This document shows positions 48,436 through 58,275 of a stretch of DNA of 64,000 bases, piece by piece. Within the stretch, counting starts at the first letter, position 1, and the number at the start of each line of letters is the position of its first letter. The notes beneath the pieces are model-generated. The model was not told the origin of the DNA and did no database searches. It worked only from the letters and a program-made list of their open reading frames with translations. The stretch is from assembly GCA_029063085.1 (NCBI GenBank), contig JAIDOW010000071.1, forward strand, positions 46,116 through 110,115, in the 5' to 3' direction. The stretch is from Lachnospiraceae bacterium (GTDB lineage: Bacteria; Bacillota; Clostridia; Lachnospirales; Lachnospiraceae). Both the position numbers and the translations under genes were made by a program.

Positions 48436-49119
48436 TCACGATGTAATAATATAAAAAACTACCGAAATAAGATTCATTCCTCCGTGTGCTATCATCGGTA
48501 CTATCAGATGTCCGCTTTTCTTATAACCCCATATCCATAAAAAACCCACAAGGAATGAATGTCCCATATTGAACCAGTCAAGCATACCGAACAGAACATT
48601 AATTATCAGCAGAGAAGCAGTTTCTCCCCAGACGCTTCCGCAGAAATTTTTCGCCAGACCCCGGAAGAAAATTTCCTTGCATATTCCGCTGACAAAGCCA
48701 AGTGACAATATCATTAAGAATATCTCACCGACCGACAGTTGTCCCCAGCCCTGAAAAGCAAGCTCCGTCCTTCCTTTTGAAACAAACACTGAAAGCAGAC
48801 TGATAACGGCAGATACGACTGCAAGAACAATTCCCATAAAAATATCTCTGCCAAGATTTTGTCTGTCATATATTTCGTTTTTCAGGCTAATCCCACTTTG
48901 CTTATAAAGCATTAGTGCCTGAGGAAGAAGTATCATATTTGCAAGTATCAGCACCAGACAGTATGTATTCAGATCGGCAGTTGCATAACTTGCAATATCA
49001 AGGAGATTCATACCTTCTCTGTAATTCCGACAAGAACGCAGGAGTTCATATCCCGATACGATGAGTGTCAATGCAGTTGTAATTTTCAATGCTTTTTCGG
49101 CGTTAGTTGTATTATTCAT
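48436..49119 (-). CDS. CPBP family intramembrane metalloprotease
   Basis: GICKEIFFRGLAKNFCGS (ExxxR-like), GHLIVPMIAHGGMNLI. Confidence 0.85.
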   Translation of the reverse strand: MNNTTNAEKALKITTALTLIVSGYELLRSCRNYREGMNLLDIASYATADLNTYCLVLILANMILLPQALMLYKQSGISLKNEIYDRQNLGRDIFMGIVLAVVSAVISLLSVFVSKGRTELAFQGWGQLSVGEIFLMILSLGFVSGICKEIFFRGLAKNFCGSVWGETASLLIINVLFGMLDWFNMGHSFLVGFLWIWGYKKSGHLIVPMIAHGGMNLISVVFYIITS

Positions 49120-49270
49120 AATCATCACCTCTGTAATGATTGTAATACCTTTATTTATTAAGTACATTGACTTTTGTTAAGAAAATATAATTTATTCAGT
49201 TCGATAAATTCCGATTTTCTTTTTGTCAACTTCCAGTCAGACAAGAATTTGAGCTATTCACAAAATCAAT

Positions 49271-49906
49271 TCATACTTCTTTTAAAACAAGCTCTATATA
49301 GTCTCTTAATTTTTGTGTAAGTAAATTCCAGTCATATTTTTGAATTGGAAAAATACTATCTTCTTCCAGCACCCTTTGTACTGGGAGTGATATTCCTGTA
49401 TTCCATTCAGAATTATAGGGAATTGTCTTACATTGAATGGTATCTAAAGCATTTGCTATCGTGTCATTTACCATTGCTTTATAACTCTTTAATGCCCAAT
49501 CAGAAGCTCCACCATGCGAAATAATCCCCGTAGGTACTCCGTTTACTTCAGACTTATATTTATTGTCTTTCCACCAATGCAAAAAAGTGATTTCTTCCAT
49601 TTTTTCTAATATCATAATTAATTTTGCAGGAATCGGAGCATAATGCGGAGAAACAAAGAAAAGGGCATCTGCTTCTATAACTTTTTCATAAATTATATTA
49701 AAATCAGTATCATTACAGCATCTTTTACTTTTAAAACATTTTCCGCAACCAATACATGGATGTAACATATAATCTCTTAAATCCATTATTTCACACATTA
49801 TTTCTTTTTCTTTTAAAATTTCTGATATTTTAGAACAAAGCATTAGCGATATACTATTTTCTTTACTATGTAAAATATTTGAAGCTGATATACATAATAC
49901 TTTCAT
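49271..49906 (-). CDS. Flavodoxin/NADPH-dependent FMN reductase family protein
   Basis: MKVLCISASNILHSKENSIS, CIGCGKCFKSKRCCNDTDFNIIYEKVIEADALFFVSPHYA. Confidence 0.9.
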   Translation of the reverse strand: MKVLCISASNILHSKENSISLMLCSKISEILKEKEIMCEIMDLRDYMLHPCIGCGKCFKSKRCCNDTDFNIIYEKVIEADALFFVSPHYAPIPAKLIMILEKMEEITFLHWWKDNKYKSEVNGVPTGIISHGGASDWALKSYKAMVNDTIANALDTIQCKTIPYNSEWNTGISLPVQRVLEEDSIFPIQKYDWNLLTQKLRDYIELVLKEV

Positions 49907-49969
49907 TTGTTCCTCTCCCTAAATCAATTTCTCAAATCTCAATTGGTTTTTTATCAAATGTAAAAGATT

Positions 49970-50097
49970 TCATAATTGTTATATTTTGTTCTGTAAATTG
50001 CTCTAACCATTGAAAACACTAAATTTGTACAAGTGAATTTTCCCTTAGACTTTCTCTTATGTTATTTCATCTCCCCTGCTTTTACGAACCCTAATAA
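49970..50097. repeat. Long intergenic direct repeat, copy 1
   Basis: GTTATATTTTGTT...ATTGCTCTAAC.ATTGAA.A.ACTAAATTTGT.CAAG..GAA.TTTCCCTTAGAC shared with 53780 copy. Confidence 0.8.
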
Positions 50098-50104
50098 GGG
50101 GAAG

Positions 50105-50476
50105 TTACCTCTTCTCTTCATATGCGTATCCAAAATTAATAGGGGGTGCTGTTACTGAAACATATACAAATTCAGTATTTCCATCATTTAATAATCCATG
50201 AACATCTTTATCTGCAAATCGAACTACATCACCTGCTTTAAATTCCTTTTCCTGATCATCTGCTAGTAAAAGCTTTCCTGAACCCTTTGTAGCGTACCAA
50301 ATTTGTTCTGATGCATCATGTGTGTGTCCTGGTTGGCTTGCCCCCATTGCTAATGAACTTCTGTTATTGTTACCCTTTTACTTGTAGAATTTTCAGGATT
50401 TAACAGTTGTCTTGATACAACCCCTGGATTTGCCAACTCCTTGATATCATTTTTATCAATAAATTCCATATTCATA
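50105..50476 (-). pseudogene. Cupin-domain protein split by a frameshift
   Basis: MNMEFIDKNDIKELANPGVVSRQLLNPENSTSKRVTITEVH* then MGASQPGHTHDASEQIWYATKGSGKLLLADDQEKEFKAGDVVRFADKDVHGLLNDGNTEFVYVSVTAPPINFGYAYEEKR; one base missing near 50359. Confidence 0.75.
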
Positions 50477-50833
50477 AACCTCCATAATTTTGTTTCATCA
50501 TTCTAAGCTATATAAACAGTATACCATGCTGATTAATATAATTCCACATTTTCCCAACTCCGCACTTCCATACAAATATACTATTGGCAACAAGTATTAC
50601 CAGTAGAGCCCTCTGCTTATCTACCCCGTACTGTGATTTTTTTCATCTCTTTTAAGTGCTTGTGTTGTTGACGGTACCAACGTCTTTTGCTACAATTCAC
50701 TCAACACATATTTCTTAATTCTGGGATGTGTAAAGCAGATAATCAATTGCTTTGCAATTGGTTATAATAAGTAGATAAGCGGGCAAGCAATTTTGCTTTG
50801 CAAAACTGGTTACAAATTCAAGGAGGTAAAATT

Positions 50834-52006
50834 ATGAATTTTTATAAACGGGCACTGGAACTGCGTGAGGAAACAGTCACCCACCGCCGCTGGCTGCACA
50901 GCAATGCGGAGGTGGGTCTGCATATGCCAAAAGGACAAACCTACGTCATGGATCAGTTGAGAGGCTATGGCTTAGACCCTCGTCCCTGCGGACATGGAGT
51001 AACCGCAGAATTGGGTAGAGACGGGGGCAGGACAATCCTGCTCCGAGCGGATATGGATGCACTGCCCATGCCGGAGGAAAGCGGTGAAAGCTTTGCCTGC
51101 CCAACCGGCACGGAAGCTCATACCTGCGGTCATGATTTCCATGCAGCCATGCTGCTGACAGCGGCAAAGATACTAAAAGAAAATGAATCCATGCTGTCTG
51201 GCAGGGTTCGATTTATGTTCCAGTCTGCGGAAGAAACCTTTGAGGGTGCGAAGGATATGATGGCAAACGGGATACTGGAAGGTGTGGATGCGGCTCTGGC
51301 CTATCATGTCGGTTCCGGCAGGATGCCGGTGGGCTTGTTCATGTACAACAGCGGTGGAACCATGATGTACTCTGTAGATGGTTTTCGAATCACGATTCAG
51401 GGGCGGGGTGCCCACGGTGCATATCCACACAGTTCCATTGATCCAATCAATATCGGTGTCCATATTTACCTTGCCCTGGAATCGCTGATTGCCCGGGAGG
51501 CAGACCCCAGCAAAGCCTGTGTACTGACCATCGGCAATTTTTCCGCAGGCTCGGCGCCCAACATAATCCCTGACACTGCCGTCCTCCAAGGGACTCTCCG
51601 TACCAATGACAGAGCCAGCCGTGAAAAACTGGTCCAGCGGCTGAAGGAGGTTGCTCAAAAGACAGCAGAGGTATTCGGGGGATCGGCAGAAATCGAGATG
51701 ATCTCTGAAGTTCCACCACTGGTCTGTGATCCTGCCATGACTGACGAGATGGTTGGCTATATGCAAGAACTTCCGATTCCCGGTCTGACTCCTGTTCCCG
51801 ACACGTCAGCCAGTGCTTCTGAGGACTTTGCAACTATTGCGGAGAAAGTACCCAGCGTATTCATGTATCTTTCGGCGGGGTATATGGATGAGCGGGGAGA
51901 CGCCCCTGCCCACAATCCAAAGGTTCGGTTCAATGAGAATGTCTGTCCAATCGGCTCCGCATGTTTGGCGCACTGTGCAGTCCGCTGGCTGGAAGAGCAT
52001 CAATAA
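50834..52006 (+). CDS. M20 family amidohydrolase
   Basis: HRRWLHSNAEVGLHMPKGQTYV, RADMDALPMPEESGESFACPTGTEAHTCGHDFHAAMLL, QSAEETFEGAKDMM. Confidence 0.95.
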   Translation: MNFYKRALELREETVTHRRWLHSNAEVGLHMPKGQTYVMDQLRGYGLDPRPCGHGVTAELGRDGGRTILLRADMDALPMPEESGESFACPTGTEAHTCGHDFHAAMLLTAAKILKENESMLSGRVRFMFQSAEETFEGAKDMMANGILEGVDAALAYHVGSGRMPVGLFMYNSGGTMMYSVDGFRITIQGRGAHGAYPHSSIDPINIGVHIYLALESLIAREADPSKACVLTIGNFSAGSAPNIIPDTAVLQGTLRTNDRASREKLVQRLKEVAQKTAEVFGGSAEIEMISEVPPLVCDPAMTDEMVGYMQELPIPGLTPVPDTSASASEDFATIAEKVPSVFMYLSAGYMDERGDAPAHNPKVRFNENVCPIGSACLAHCAVRWLEEHQ

Positions 52007-52132
52007 ATAAACACGGTCCCCCTGTTGGAAACGGTAATCATTCAGGCATTTGTACCCAAACAGCAATTTTATCCAAGCTTATTTCTTTTTTCCTCCTTAA
52101 AATAAATATATCAAATAAAAAGGAGGAGAATT

Positions 52133-52522
52133 ATGAATACTGATTTATTTGAAGCATTTAATAACGGCTCACTGAAGCTGCCGGCAAAAACCATCCATTT
52201 TGCAGACATTATCTGGTCGAAGCACCCCACCTTTGAAGGTGTGGAACTCAAACACATTGTTACGGCTAACGATACGGATGGACAGTTCAGTTACCACCTT
52301 GTCCGTATTGCACCAGGCAAAAGCATTAAAACCCATATCCACGAAACACAGCTGGAAACGCATGAGGTAATTGCCGGTTCCGGTATCTGTGTCAATGAGG
52401 GCATCTCTATTCCCTATGAAACCGGAACCCTCTCCATCATGCCCGCCGGCCTTCCCCATGAAGTCCACGCAGGAAATGATGGCCTTTATCTCTTTGCAAA
52501 ATTTATTCCGGCATTGTGCTAA
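52133..52522 (+). CDS. Cupin domain protein
   Basis: LVRIAPGKSIKTHIHETQLETHEVIAGSGICVNEG...GTLSIMPAGLPHEVHAGNDG. Confidence 0.88.
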   Translation: MNTDLFEAFNNGSLKLPAKTIHFADIIWSKHPTFEGVELKHIVTANDTDGQFSYHLVRIAPGKSIKTHIHETQLETHEVIAGSGICVNEGISIPYETGTLSIMPAGLPHEVHAGNDGLYLFAKFIPALC

Positions 52523-52535
52523 TATGATGAATAGC

Positions 52536-52568
52536 TAACACCCCCGTTGCTTACAGCGGGGGTGTTGG
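52536..52568 (+). terminator. Terminator after cupin gene
   Basis: ACACCCCCG-TTGCTTACA-GCGGGGGTGTT. Confidence 0.7.
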
Positions 52569-52598
52569 AATAGGTAGACAATTAAACAATTAACACAT

Positions 52599-53228
52599 CT
52601 ATTCATTATCATTCTGTGCACCAATAACCTTCTTATACTCACTTGGTGTCAGCCTGACGATTTTGCGAAAACACCGATCAAAGTGGCTTTGGTCACAAAA
52701 CCCAGTGGCATAAGCCGCTTCGGTGATGCTGATTCCTTTTTCCAATAATTTCTGTGCGTTCCTGACCCTGCACTGTATCTGAAACTGGTGCGGTGTCAGA
52801 CCGCAGACAGACTTAAACTGCCTTATCATATGGTATGGACTTAACCCCACATTTTTTGCCATATCTTTAATTCGTAATGTATTCTCCGGCATCTCTAAAA
52901 TTATCTGCTTCAATTCTTTTAAGCAGGTATCTGCATTTTCTGATTCATCTTCTGTTTTATCAGCAAATATACAAATACAGATCATTGAATAGGTTATCCC
53001 GTTTATCTGTTCCACTGCATGGGGAGTGTCCGGCAAAATATAATAATACTCACCCGCATGATATAAACAAGACTCCTCATTACATATAATACGAACTGCT
53101 CCCTCTAAAATATATCCCAGCACAATATGCCTCGCATGTGTATGCATTGGATAGGACTGTGTAGAATTCTGATAAAATATGTACTCAAAGCCATCGTCCT
53201 TCCGGTAATACATAATATTGTTTTCCAT
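52599..53228 (-). CDS. AraC family regulator with N-terminal cupin
   Basis: HTHARHIVLGYILEGAVRII; LRIKDMAKNVGLSPYHMIRQFKSVCGLTPHQFQIQCRVRNAQKLLEKGISITEAAYATGFCDQSHFDRCFRK. Confidence 0.93.
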   Translation of the reverse strand: MENNIMYYRKDDGFEYIFYQNSTQSYPMHTHARHIVLGYILEGAVRIICNEESCLYHAGEYYYILPDTPHAVEQINGITYSMICICIFADKTEDESENADTCLKELKQIILEMPENTLRIKDMAKNVGLSPYHMIRQFKSVCGLTPHQFQIQCRVRNAQKLLEKGISITEAAYATGFCDQSHFDRCFRKIVRLTPSEYKKVIGAQNDNE

Positions 53229-53307
53229 ATTATTTTTTCCATCTCCAATCCCCTCTGAGGTTTATTTGCACTTGCCAAACTGGAAGTTGTATGATTCGAC
53301 AGTAACT

Positions 53308-53721
53308 TTACTTTCTGTTTGGCTTTCTTTTGATTCTCAACAGTCTAATAAAATCATTAAACAAAGAAGTATCCACTGGCTCAAACATTATCCATTTCCC
53401 ATCATGGTAAGTTTGAGCTGCGTCATATATTTCTTGAACTTCTTTTGAGTAATTTTCTCTATCTGTTTCAAATTTTAACCGTTCTTCTTTCCCTAAGATA
53501 ATCATAAAACCCACACAGTTTTCTCTTGCATATAATGCACACAGCGTTTTACCACCCCGACGATATTTATATTCATATTTCCATGCTTTACCGCCTTTAT
53601 TCCATGAACAGTCCATGTCATATTTTTCATCAATTAAAGCACATAACTTATTCCATACATCATATAGAGATTTTCCGAGTAGAGACGCCATTCTCTCTTC
53701 GTTAGGTATCGTATCAAGCAT
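53308..53721 (-). CDS. DUF3788-like protein
   Basis: YDVWNKLCALIDEKYDMDCSWNKGGKAWKYEYKYRRGGKTLCALYARENCVGFMIILGKEE. Confidence 0.75.
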   Translation of the reverse strand: MLDTIPNEERMASLLGKSLYDVWNKLCALIDEKYDMDCSWNKGGKAWKYEYKYRRGGKTLCALYARENCVGFMIILGKEERLKFETDRENYSKEVQEIYDAAQTYHDGKWIMFEPVDTSLFNDFIRLLRIKRKPNRK

Positions 53722-53771
53722 ATTAGACCTCCTATATAACTTCCAATTGTATTTTTACAAAATCTAAGGGA

Positions 53772-53899
53772 TTTAATAACTGTTATATTTTGTTATCGTA
53801 TATTGCTCTAACTATTGAAGATACTAAATTTGTGCAAGATGAACTTTCCCTTAGACCTTTCCTTTTTCTTCTCCCCTACTGTTACAAACCATAATAAAA
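53772..53899. repeat. Long intergenic direct repeat, copy 2
   Basis: See copy 1 at 49970. Confidence 0.8.
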
Positions 53900-54106
53900 G
53901 AAAAATTGTGGGAAAAGAAAACTTACAGTTCATTATAACACAAAATGATTATGGCGTAGAAACTGTTTTCTTTTTCCTACTCTCCCAGACTTTCTGCTAA
54001 ATAATCCTTTTCTAATTTGAGTCTCATTCCACTCCATGTCATCACAAACACTACTCTCTATTAAAATAAATCACTTCTGCTTTTGAATAAGCTCACCACA
54101 TTGAAA

Positions 54107-54559
54107 TCACAATTTGTACTGCATGAAATTCCCATTCTTCACGAATCCAAAATCCGTATACAGCAACACTCCCATATCCGATGCAGTAATCTGGACTGTA
54201 CCACACCCATATTCCCTTGCCTCATTTACCACTCTGGATAACAGTTCCTTTGCAATTCCCTGTCTGCGATATTCCTTCGATGTAAACATGCTGGAAAGCA
54301 ATCCCATTTTCCCGCTTGGGCACCCAAAATAAGGCGGTTTCTCAACAAATGACATTCCACTTGTACCGATAATCTTCTCACCGTCTACCGCAAGCCATGC
54401 TACAAAAGTCCCGTCTTCCATATGCCGGCTGTAATAATCCTTCAAAGCAGGCTTTAAGTCTATATTTTCCTTTGCACCCTCTTCCCGCAATTGGTTAATT
54501 CTCATTTCAATAAATATAAATAAATCCTCTTTTGTTAATTTTCTGTACTCTACTGCCAT
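54107..54559 (-). CDS. GNAT family N-acetyltransferase
   Basis: LSSMFTSKEYRRQGIAKELLSRVVNEAREYGCGTVQITASDMGVLLYTDFGFVKNGNFMQYKL. Confidence 0.92.
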   Translation of the reverse strand: MAVEYRKLTKEDLFIFIEMRINQLREEGAKENIDLKPALKDYYSRHMEDGTFVAWLAVDGEKIIGTSGMSFVEKPPYFGCPSGKMGLLSSMFTSKEYRRQGIAKELLSRVVNEAREYGCGTVQITASDMGVLLYTDFGFVKNGNFMQYKL

Positions 54560-54629
54560 ATAGATGCCTCCATTCACCATTTACTGTCTGTTTCATTAAT
54601 TTCTTTACTGATTATTCTATATATTCCAT

Positions 54630-55118
54630 TTAACACGTTTCGTTCACTTCCCTATAATGGTTGATATGAATTCCAATATGTCCGATTCCCAATATAACTG
54701 TGGCTGCCATCAGCAATGGATTTTTTCCATACACGCCCAGCAGAAAAAAAGCGCATACCGGCAAAGTGGCTCCCGCTACCGGAACACCCAGAAGACTGCT
54801 GTAAAAATCCTTTAATGTCTTCGGGCTTTTAAAGTAACGAATCCAATAGCACTCATACAGAATCATGATAATAAAAGATGTCAATAACCACAACGACCAC
54901 ACCGAAATCCCTTTTATATTATAATCCGAAAATATCAGAACCAGACAGCATAGCAGCATCTCTCCGGTTCTCTCAAAAAACAGCAGCACTTTATTTTCAT
55001 TTACTACATATTTTTCATAATCCTGCGGCTGGTTCTTTGTCCAAAATATATTGGGTATAAAAAGCATCAGCAAATAAATGAAACCTATATAAGAAAATCC
55101 AAAATTCATCTTATGCAC
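54630..55118 (-). CDS. Hypothetical membrane protein
   Basis: 162 aa with about 5 TM. Confidence 0.65.
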   Translation of the reverse strand: MHKMNFGFSYIGFIYLLMLFIPNIFWTKNQPQDYEKYVVNENKVLLFFERTGEMLLCCLVLIFSDYNIKGISVWSLWLLTSFIIMILYECYWIRYFKSPKTLKDFYSSLLGVPVAGATLPVCAFFLLGVYGKNPLLMAATVILGIGHIGIHINHYREVNETC

Positions 55119-55126
55119 CCCCTCTT

Positions 55127-56428
55127 CTACATTTTTTTCGCCAAAATCTCTTTTTTTGTCAATCCACCAAACATCGCAGCAAAATCATCAAATGCTGCAT
55201 CTGCCTTCAATCCAAGACATGAAAACAGTGCCATTCTCATTTCTATATTGATATCATTTAACAAATTTCCTTTATACTCAAATGACTTCTTCTGTATAAG
55301 CTCTGGATAAATTCCTACAGCTACTCCACCATGTGGAGAACGGTAATCTTTCAAGTATTCCTGTAGTTTCTCGGAAATCCTTTCAAATGGCAGTATCGTT
55401 ACTGCTGTTCCCCACTCGACATATAAGTGAAAAGACTCAGGGTATTCTGCCATACCATCCGACACAAACATATCATATGTATGCACAGGCAAATCCAGAC
55501 TCACATTCTCTATCCGATAACAGACAAGGTTGAACTCAATATCATCCTCATTCAGTTCTTTATGCCCCACAATTGTATGTGTCCCCCAAATAATATCATT
55601 GTCACCACATATAGTTACTCTCCCTAACGGATATTGTGCCAATTCCTCTGCTGACAAATCTGGATTATCAGTTCTCACATCATAGTATCGAACCATAATC
55701 GGAACCATCATAAGTGATTGCAGGCTGTGCTTTTGGGGTAATTCCTTCCATTTCTGAATTTTACGGATTTGTCCGGTAATCAAGCCATAACAATAATGAA
55801 AACGATCAGCTTCCACCCTGAAAATATCCCCTGTCTCATACTTCACCGTTTTATAACTGCTATGTTTCAACCGTTCCATACGCTGAAAATAATCCTGCGG
55901 ACAGCTTTCCATATAATATTTCATAAATTGGTGAAAATCTGCATCATTCCGAATTTTATTTATCTTTTCATGCTCCCCTGTCGCAATCCTCTGATTATTT
56001 CTCTTATTACATATAGACATGCTTGTAGAAACAATGTTTTGCATATCTAAATGAAAATGAAATGTACACCCCAATGGGGTAATTGCCAAAACATTCGTTG
56101 CCGTTACCTTTTTCTTCTTTCCACGATTTGTTAGCGGTAACAACCATTCCCGGTTTTCAGTTGACAAATTCGTGTCATCTTCCTGAATACTATGATAGGT
56201 AATCCTATTATCAGGAGAAACTACCCTTTTTTGTTCGACAATTACTTTCTTTATTACATTTCCTTCCCAGAAAACAGTAGTCCTTTTGTGCCAGAGATTC
56301 GTTTTACTATAAAACTGCGTAATGTCCCACTCTTCCATAATAGGTTCTAATCCAAGATACCTGCGTTCTTCATTTGTTATTTCAATATAGTATTCTTTTC
56401 CAAACAATTCATCCCATTTTGTACTCAT
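55127..56428 (-). CDS. Hypothetical protein with Imm26-like segment
   Basis: 433 aa; YETGDIFRVEADRFHYCYGLITGQIRKIQKW resembles Imm26-type immunity domains. Confidence 0.5.
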   Translation of the reverse strand: MSTKWDELFGKEYYIEITNEERRYLGLEPIMEEWDITQFYSKTNLWHKRTTVFWEGNVIKKVIVEQKRVVSPDNRITYHSIQEDDTNLSTENREWLLPLTNRGKKKKVTATNVLAITPLGCTFHFHLDMQNIVSTSMSICNKRNNQRIATGEHEKINKIRNDADFHQFMKYYMESCPQDYFQRMERLKHSSYKTVKYETGDIFRVEADRFHYCYGLITGQIRKIQKWKELPQKHSLQSLMMVPIMVRYYDVRTDNPDLSAEELAQYPLGRVTICGDNDIIWGTHTIVGHKELNEDDIEFNLVCYRIENVSLDLPVHTYDMFVSDGMAEYPESFHLYVEWGTAVTILPFERISEKLQEYLKDYRSPHGGVAVGIYPELIQKKSFEYKGNLLNDINIEMRMALFSCLGLKADAAFDDFAAMFGGLTKKEILAKKM

Positions 56429-56680
56429 GTTCTTACTCCCTGGTTAATAAACCCAGAATTTTAACCTGCATTCTAAACCGGAAAAATCAATGTCCTTTTA
56501 TATTACCTTCAAATGGGGCTGCTGTATTTAGATAAAATAAATAATTCCCATCATCTGTTTTATCCAGAAAACAACTCCATTCCCTCCAAATCCAGGTTCA
56601 TAAATTCCATCTTTTACATTTTATGATAAATAGAATTTCACCCTACCATTTATAGTTCAATATCAATTTGATATTCATCA

Positions 56681-56767
56681 TCAATATGGGGATTTGTATT
56701 TTTCAAGTAATTTTTGAGCAAGTACTGTTTTCCCTGTGTGAGATGCCCCCGTTATCAAAATAATCAT
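56681..56767 (-). pseudogene. P-loop ATPase N-terminal remnant
   Basis: MIILITGASHTGKTVLAQKLLEKYKSPY* (Walker A GASHTGKT) ending after 28 aa. Confidence 0.65.
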
Positions 56768-56846
56768 TCCATTACTCCTCCAATCCTATCATACTGCACT
56801 TTCCTTTTTCTTTTCCATTGCGACTCCCAAACAAATTTATTGTGAT

Positions 56847-57266
56847 TTAAATTTCTTTAATCATAATCAATTCCATTGGTTGATTGTATTTTGGAATATC
56901 AATAATAAATCCGCCACAATCTTTATATCCCAACTTTCTGTAGAAATGCTGTGCCTCTTCGTCAACCTGCGTAGAAGTCAGCAACATTTCGTATCCTTTG
57001 GATTTCATATCCTTTTCCCAATACTCCATAAAACGCCTTCCGTAACCCTTATTTTGATAGTTCCAATCAATAAAAAGCATTGTACAAAATGGAGTATTAT
57101 CCCAAAAAAGATTATATCTCAGCAATCCTATCGGCTTGTTATCTTCCAATAAAACATAGCCCCTTTGGTCACGAACCTTATTCAAAAATTCTTCCTCCGG
57201 CAAATGCTTATCAAGACTGTACCAAAACGCTTTATCATTTATTTGCATATATCTAATTTCTAACAT
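56847..57266 (-). CDS. GNAT family N-acetyltransferase
   Basis: MLFIDWNYQNKGYGRRFMEYWEKDMKSKGYEMLLTSTQVDEEAQHFYRKLGYKDCGGF. Confidence 0.9.
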   Translation of the reverse strand: MLEIRYMQINDKAFWYSLDKHLPEEEFLNKVRDQRGYVLLEDNKPIGLLRYNLFWDNTPFCTMLFIDWNYQNKGYGRRFMEYWEKDMKSKGYEMLLTSTQVDEEAQHFYRKLGYKDCGGFIIDIPKYNQPMELIMIKEI

Positions 57267-57461
57267 GATAAATTTCTCCTTGTATATGGCTGCCTACAAA
57301 TGGTATTCCAAACTTACAATCATACGGCTCAGCTTCCACATAAGCCTGGTTATAAACCACTGCTTCAACAAATTCATACCATTTCAAATCCCAATATATC
57401 ATTTCCCTTAAACTGACTTTTGTTCCTCACCATTCTTTTACATTTTCTCGCCAAAACCTTT

Positions 57462-57893
57462 TTAAGACACCCACAATACCTTGTCATTACAAAGGGAGAT
57501 GGTATTTTCCTCCTGCATTAATTCAAACCGGACACCCCTTGCATATCTTGGTCCAAAAGATATATTCAGATATACCCAATAATTATCTGTATCAAAAGAA
57601 AAATCGAAATATGCTTCGGAATAATACATCCCACTTCTCTGCTCCAGATTCCTCTCTCTTGTCATATCTGTTTCTTCCAGACACCCATTTTCATAGAGCC
57701 ACTTTTTCTGAATATCCGTAATTTGATATCCTATTTTCTTCATCTCGCCCAATCCATAAGCTATAATAGCTGTTTTCGGCGGTTTTCCATAGTTGATACC
57801 ATTTGGGAGAAAATCAACTTTTTGTTGTTCCAGCTCAAATAGTTCTATGCATTTTTGTATCACCAAATCTATGATTTCGGAAGTGCTTTCCAT
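57462..57893 (-). CDS. Hypothetical protein
   Basis: 143 aa ORF, no recognised motif. Confidence 0.55.
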   Translation of the reverse strand: MESTSEIIDLVIQKCIELFELEQQKVDFLPNGINYGKPPKTAIIAYGLGEMKKIGYQITDIQKKWLYENGCLEETDMTRERNLEQRSGMYYSEAYFDFSFDTDNYWVYLNISFGPRYARGVRFELMQEENTISLCNDKVLWVS

Positions 57894-58056
57894 AACAGTC
57901 CTCCTAAAAAATTAATAAACTTATATACTATATAAAATCCCAATCAGGATTCATTTCATCGGTAGTCTTCCAGTCAATATTGTATTTTTCCTTTAAGATT
58001 TTCTGCTTTTCTTTTTCAACAAACATGCTTCTTCCATATCGAATATTCTTATCAAC

Positions 58057-58275
58057 TTAAGCTTCTGCTTCTTTGTTTACCATATCCACAATTGATCTGT
58101 ACTCTTTGGTTTCTTCACCAGGATCATGTTTTATTTCTATCCTACCACCCTCTCCAACAAGAAATTTATCTAAACAAAAATATCTTTTCCATTTCATTCT
58201 ATCCCAATCGTCATCTATTAATAAAACATAAACATAAGCAGGTCCCAATACATATGTAATAAAATCGAAATCCAT
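58057..58275 (-). CDS. Hypothetical protein
   Basis: 72 aa ORF, acidic. Confidence 0.45.
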   Translation of the reverse strand: MDFDFITYVLGPAYVYVLLIDDDWDRMKWKRYFCLDKFLVGEGGRIEIKHDPGEETKEYRSIVDMVNKEAEA

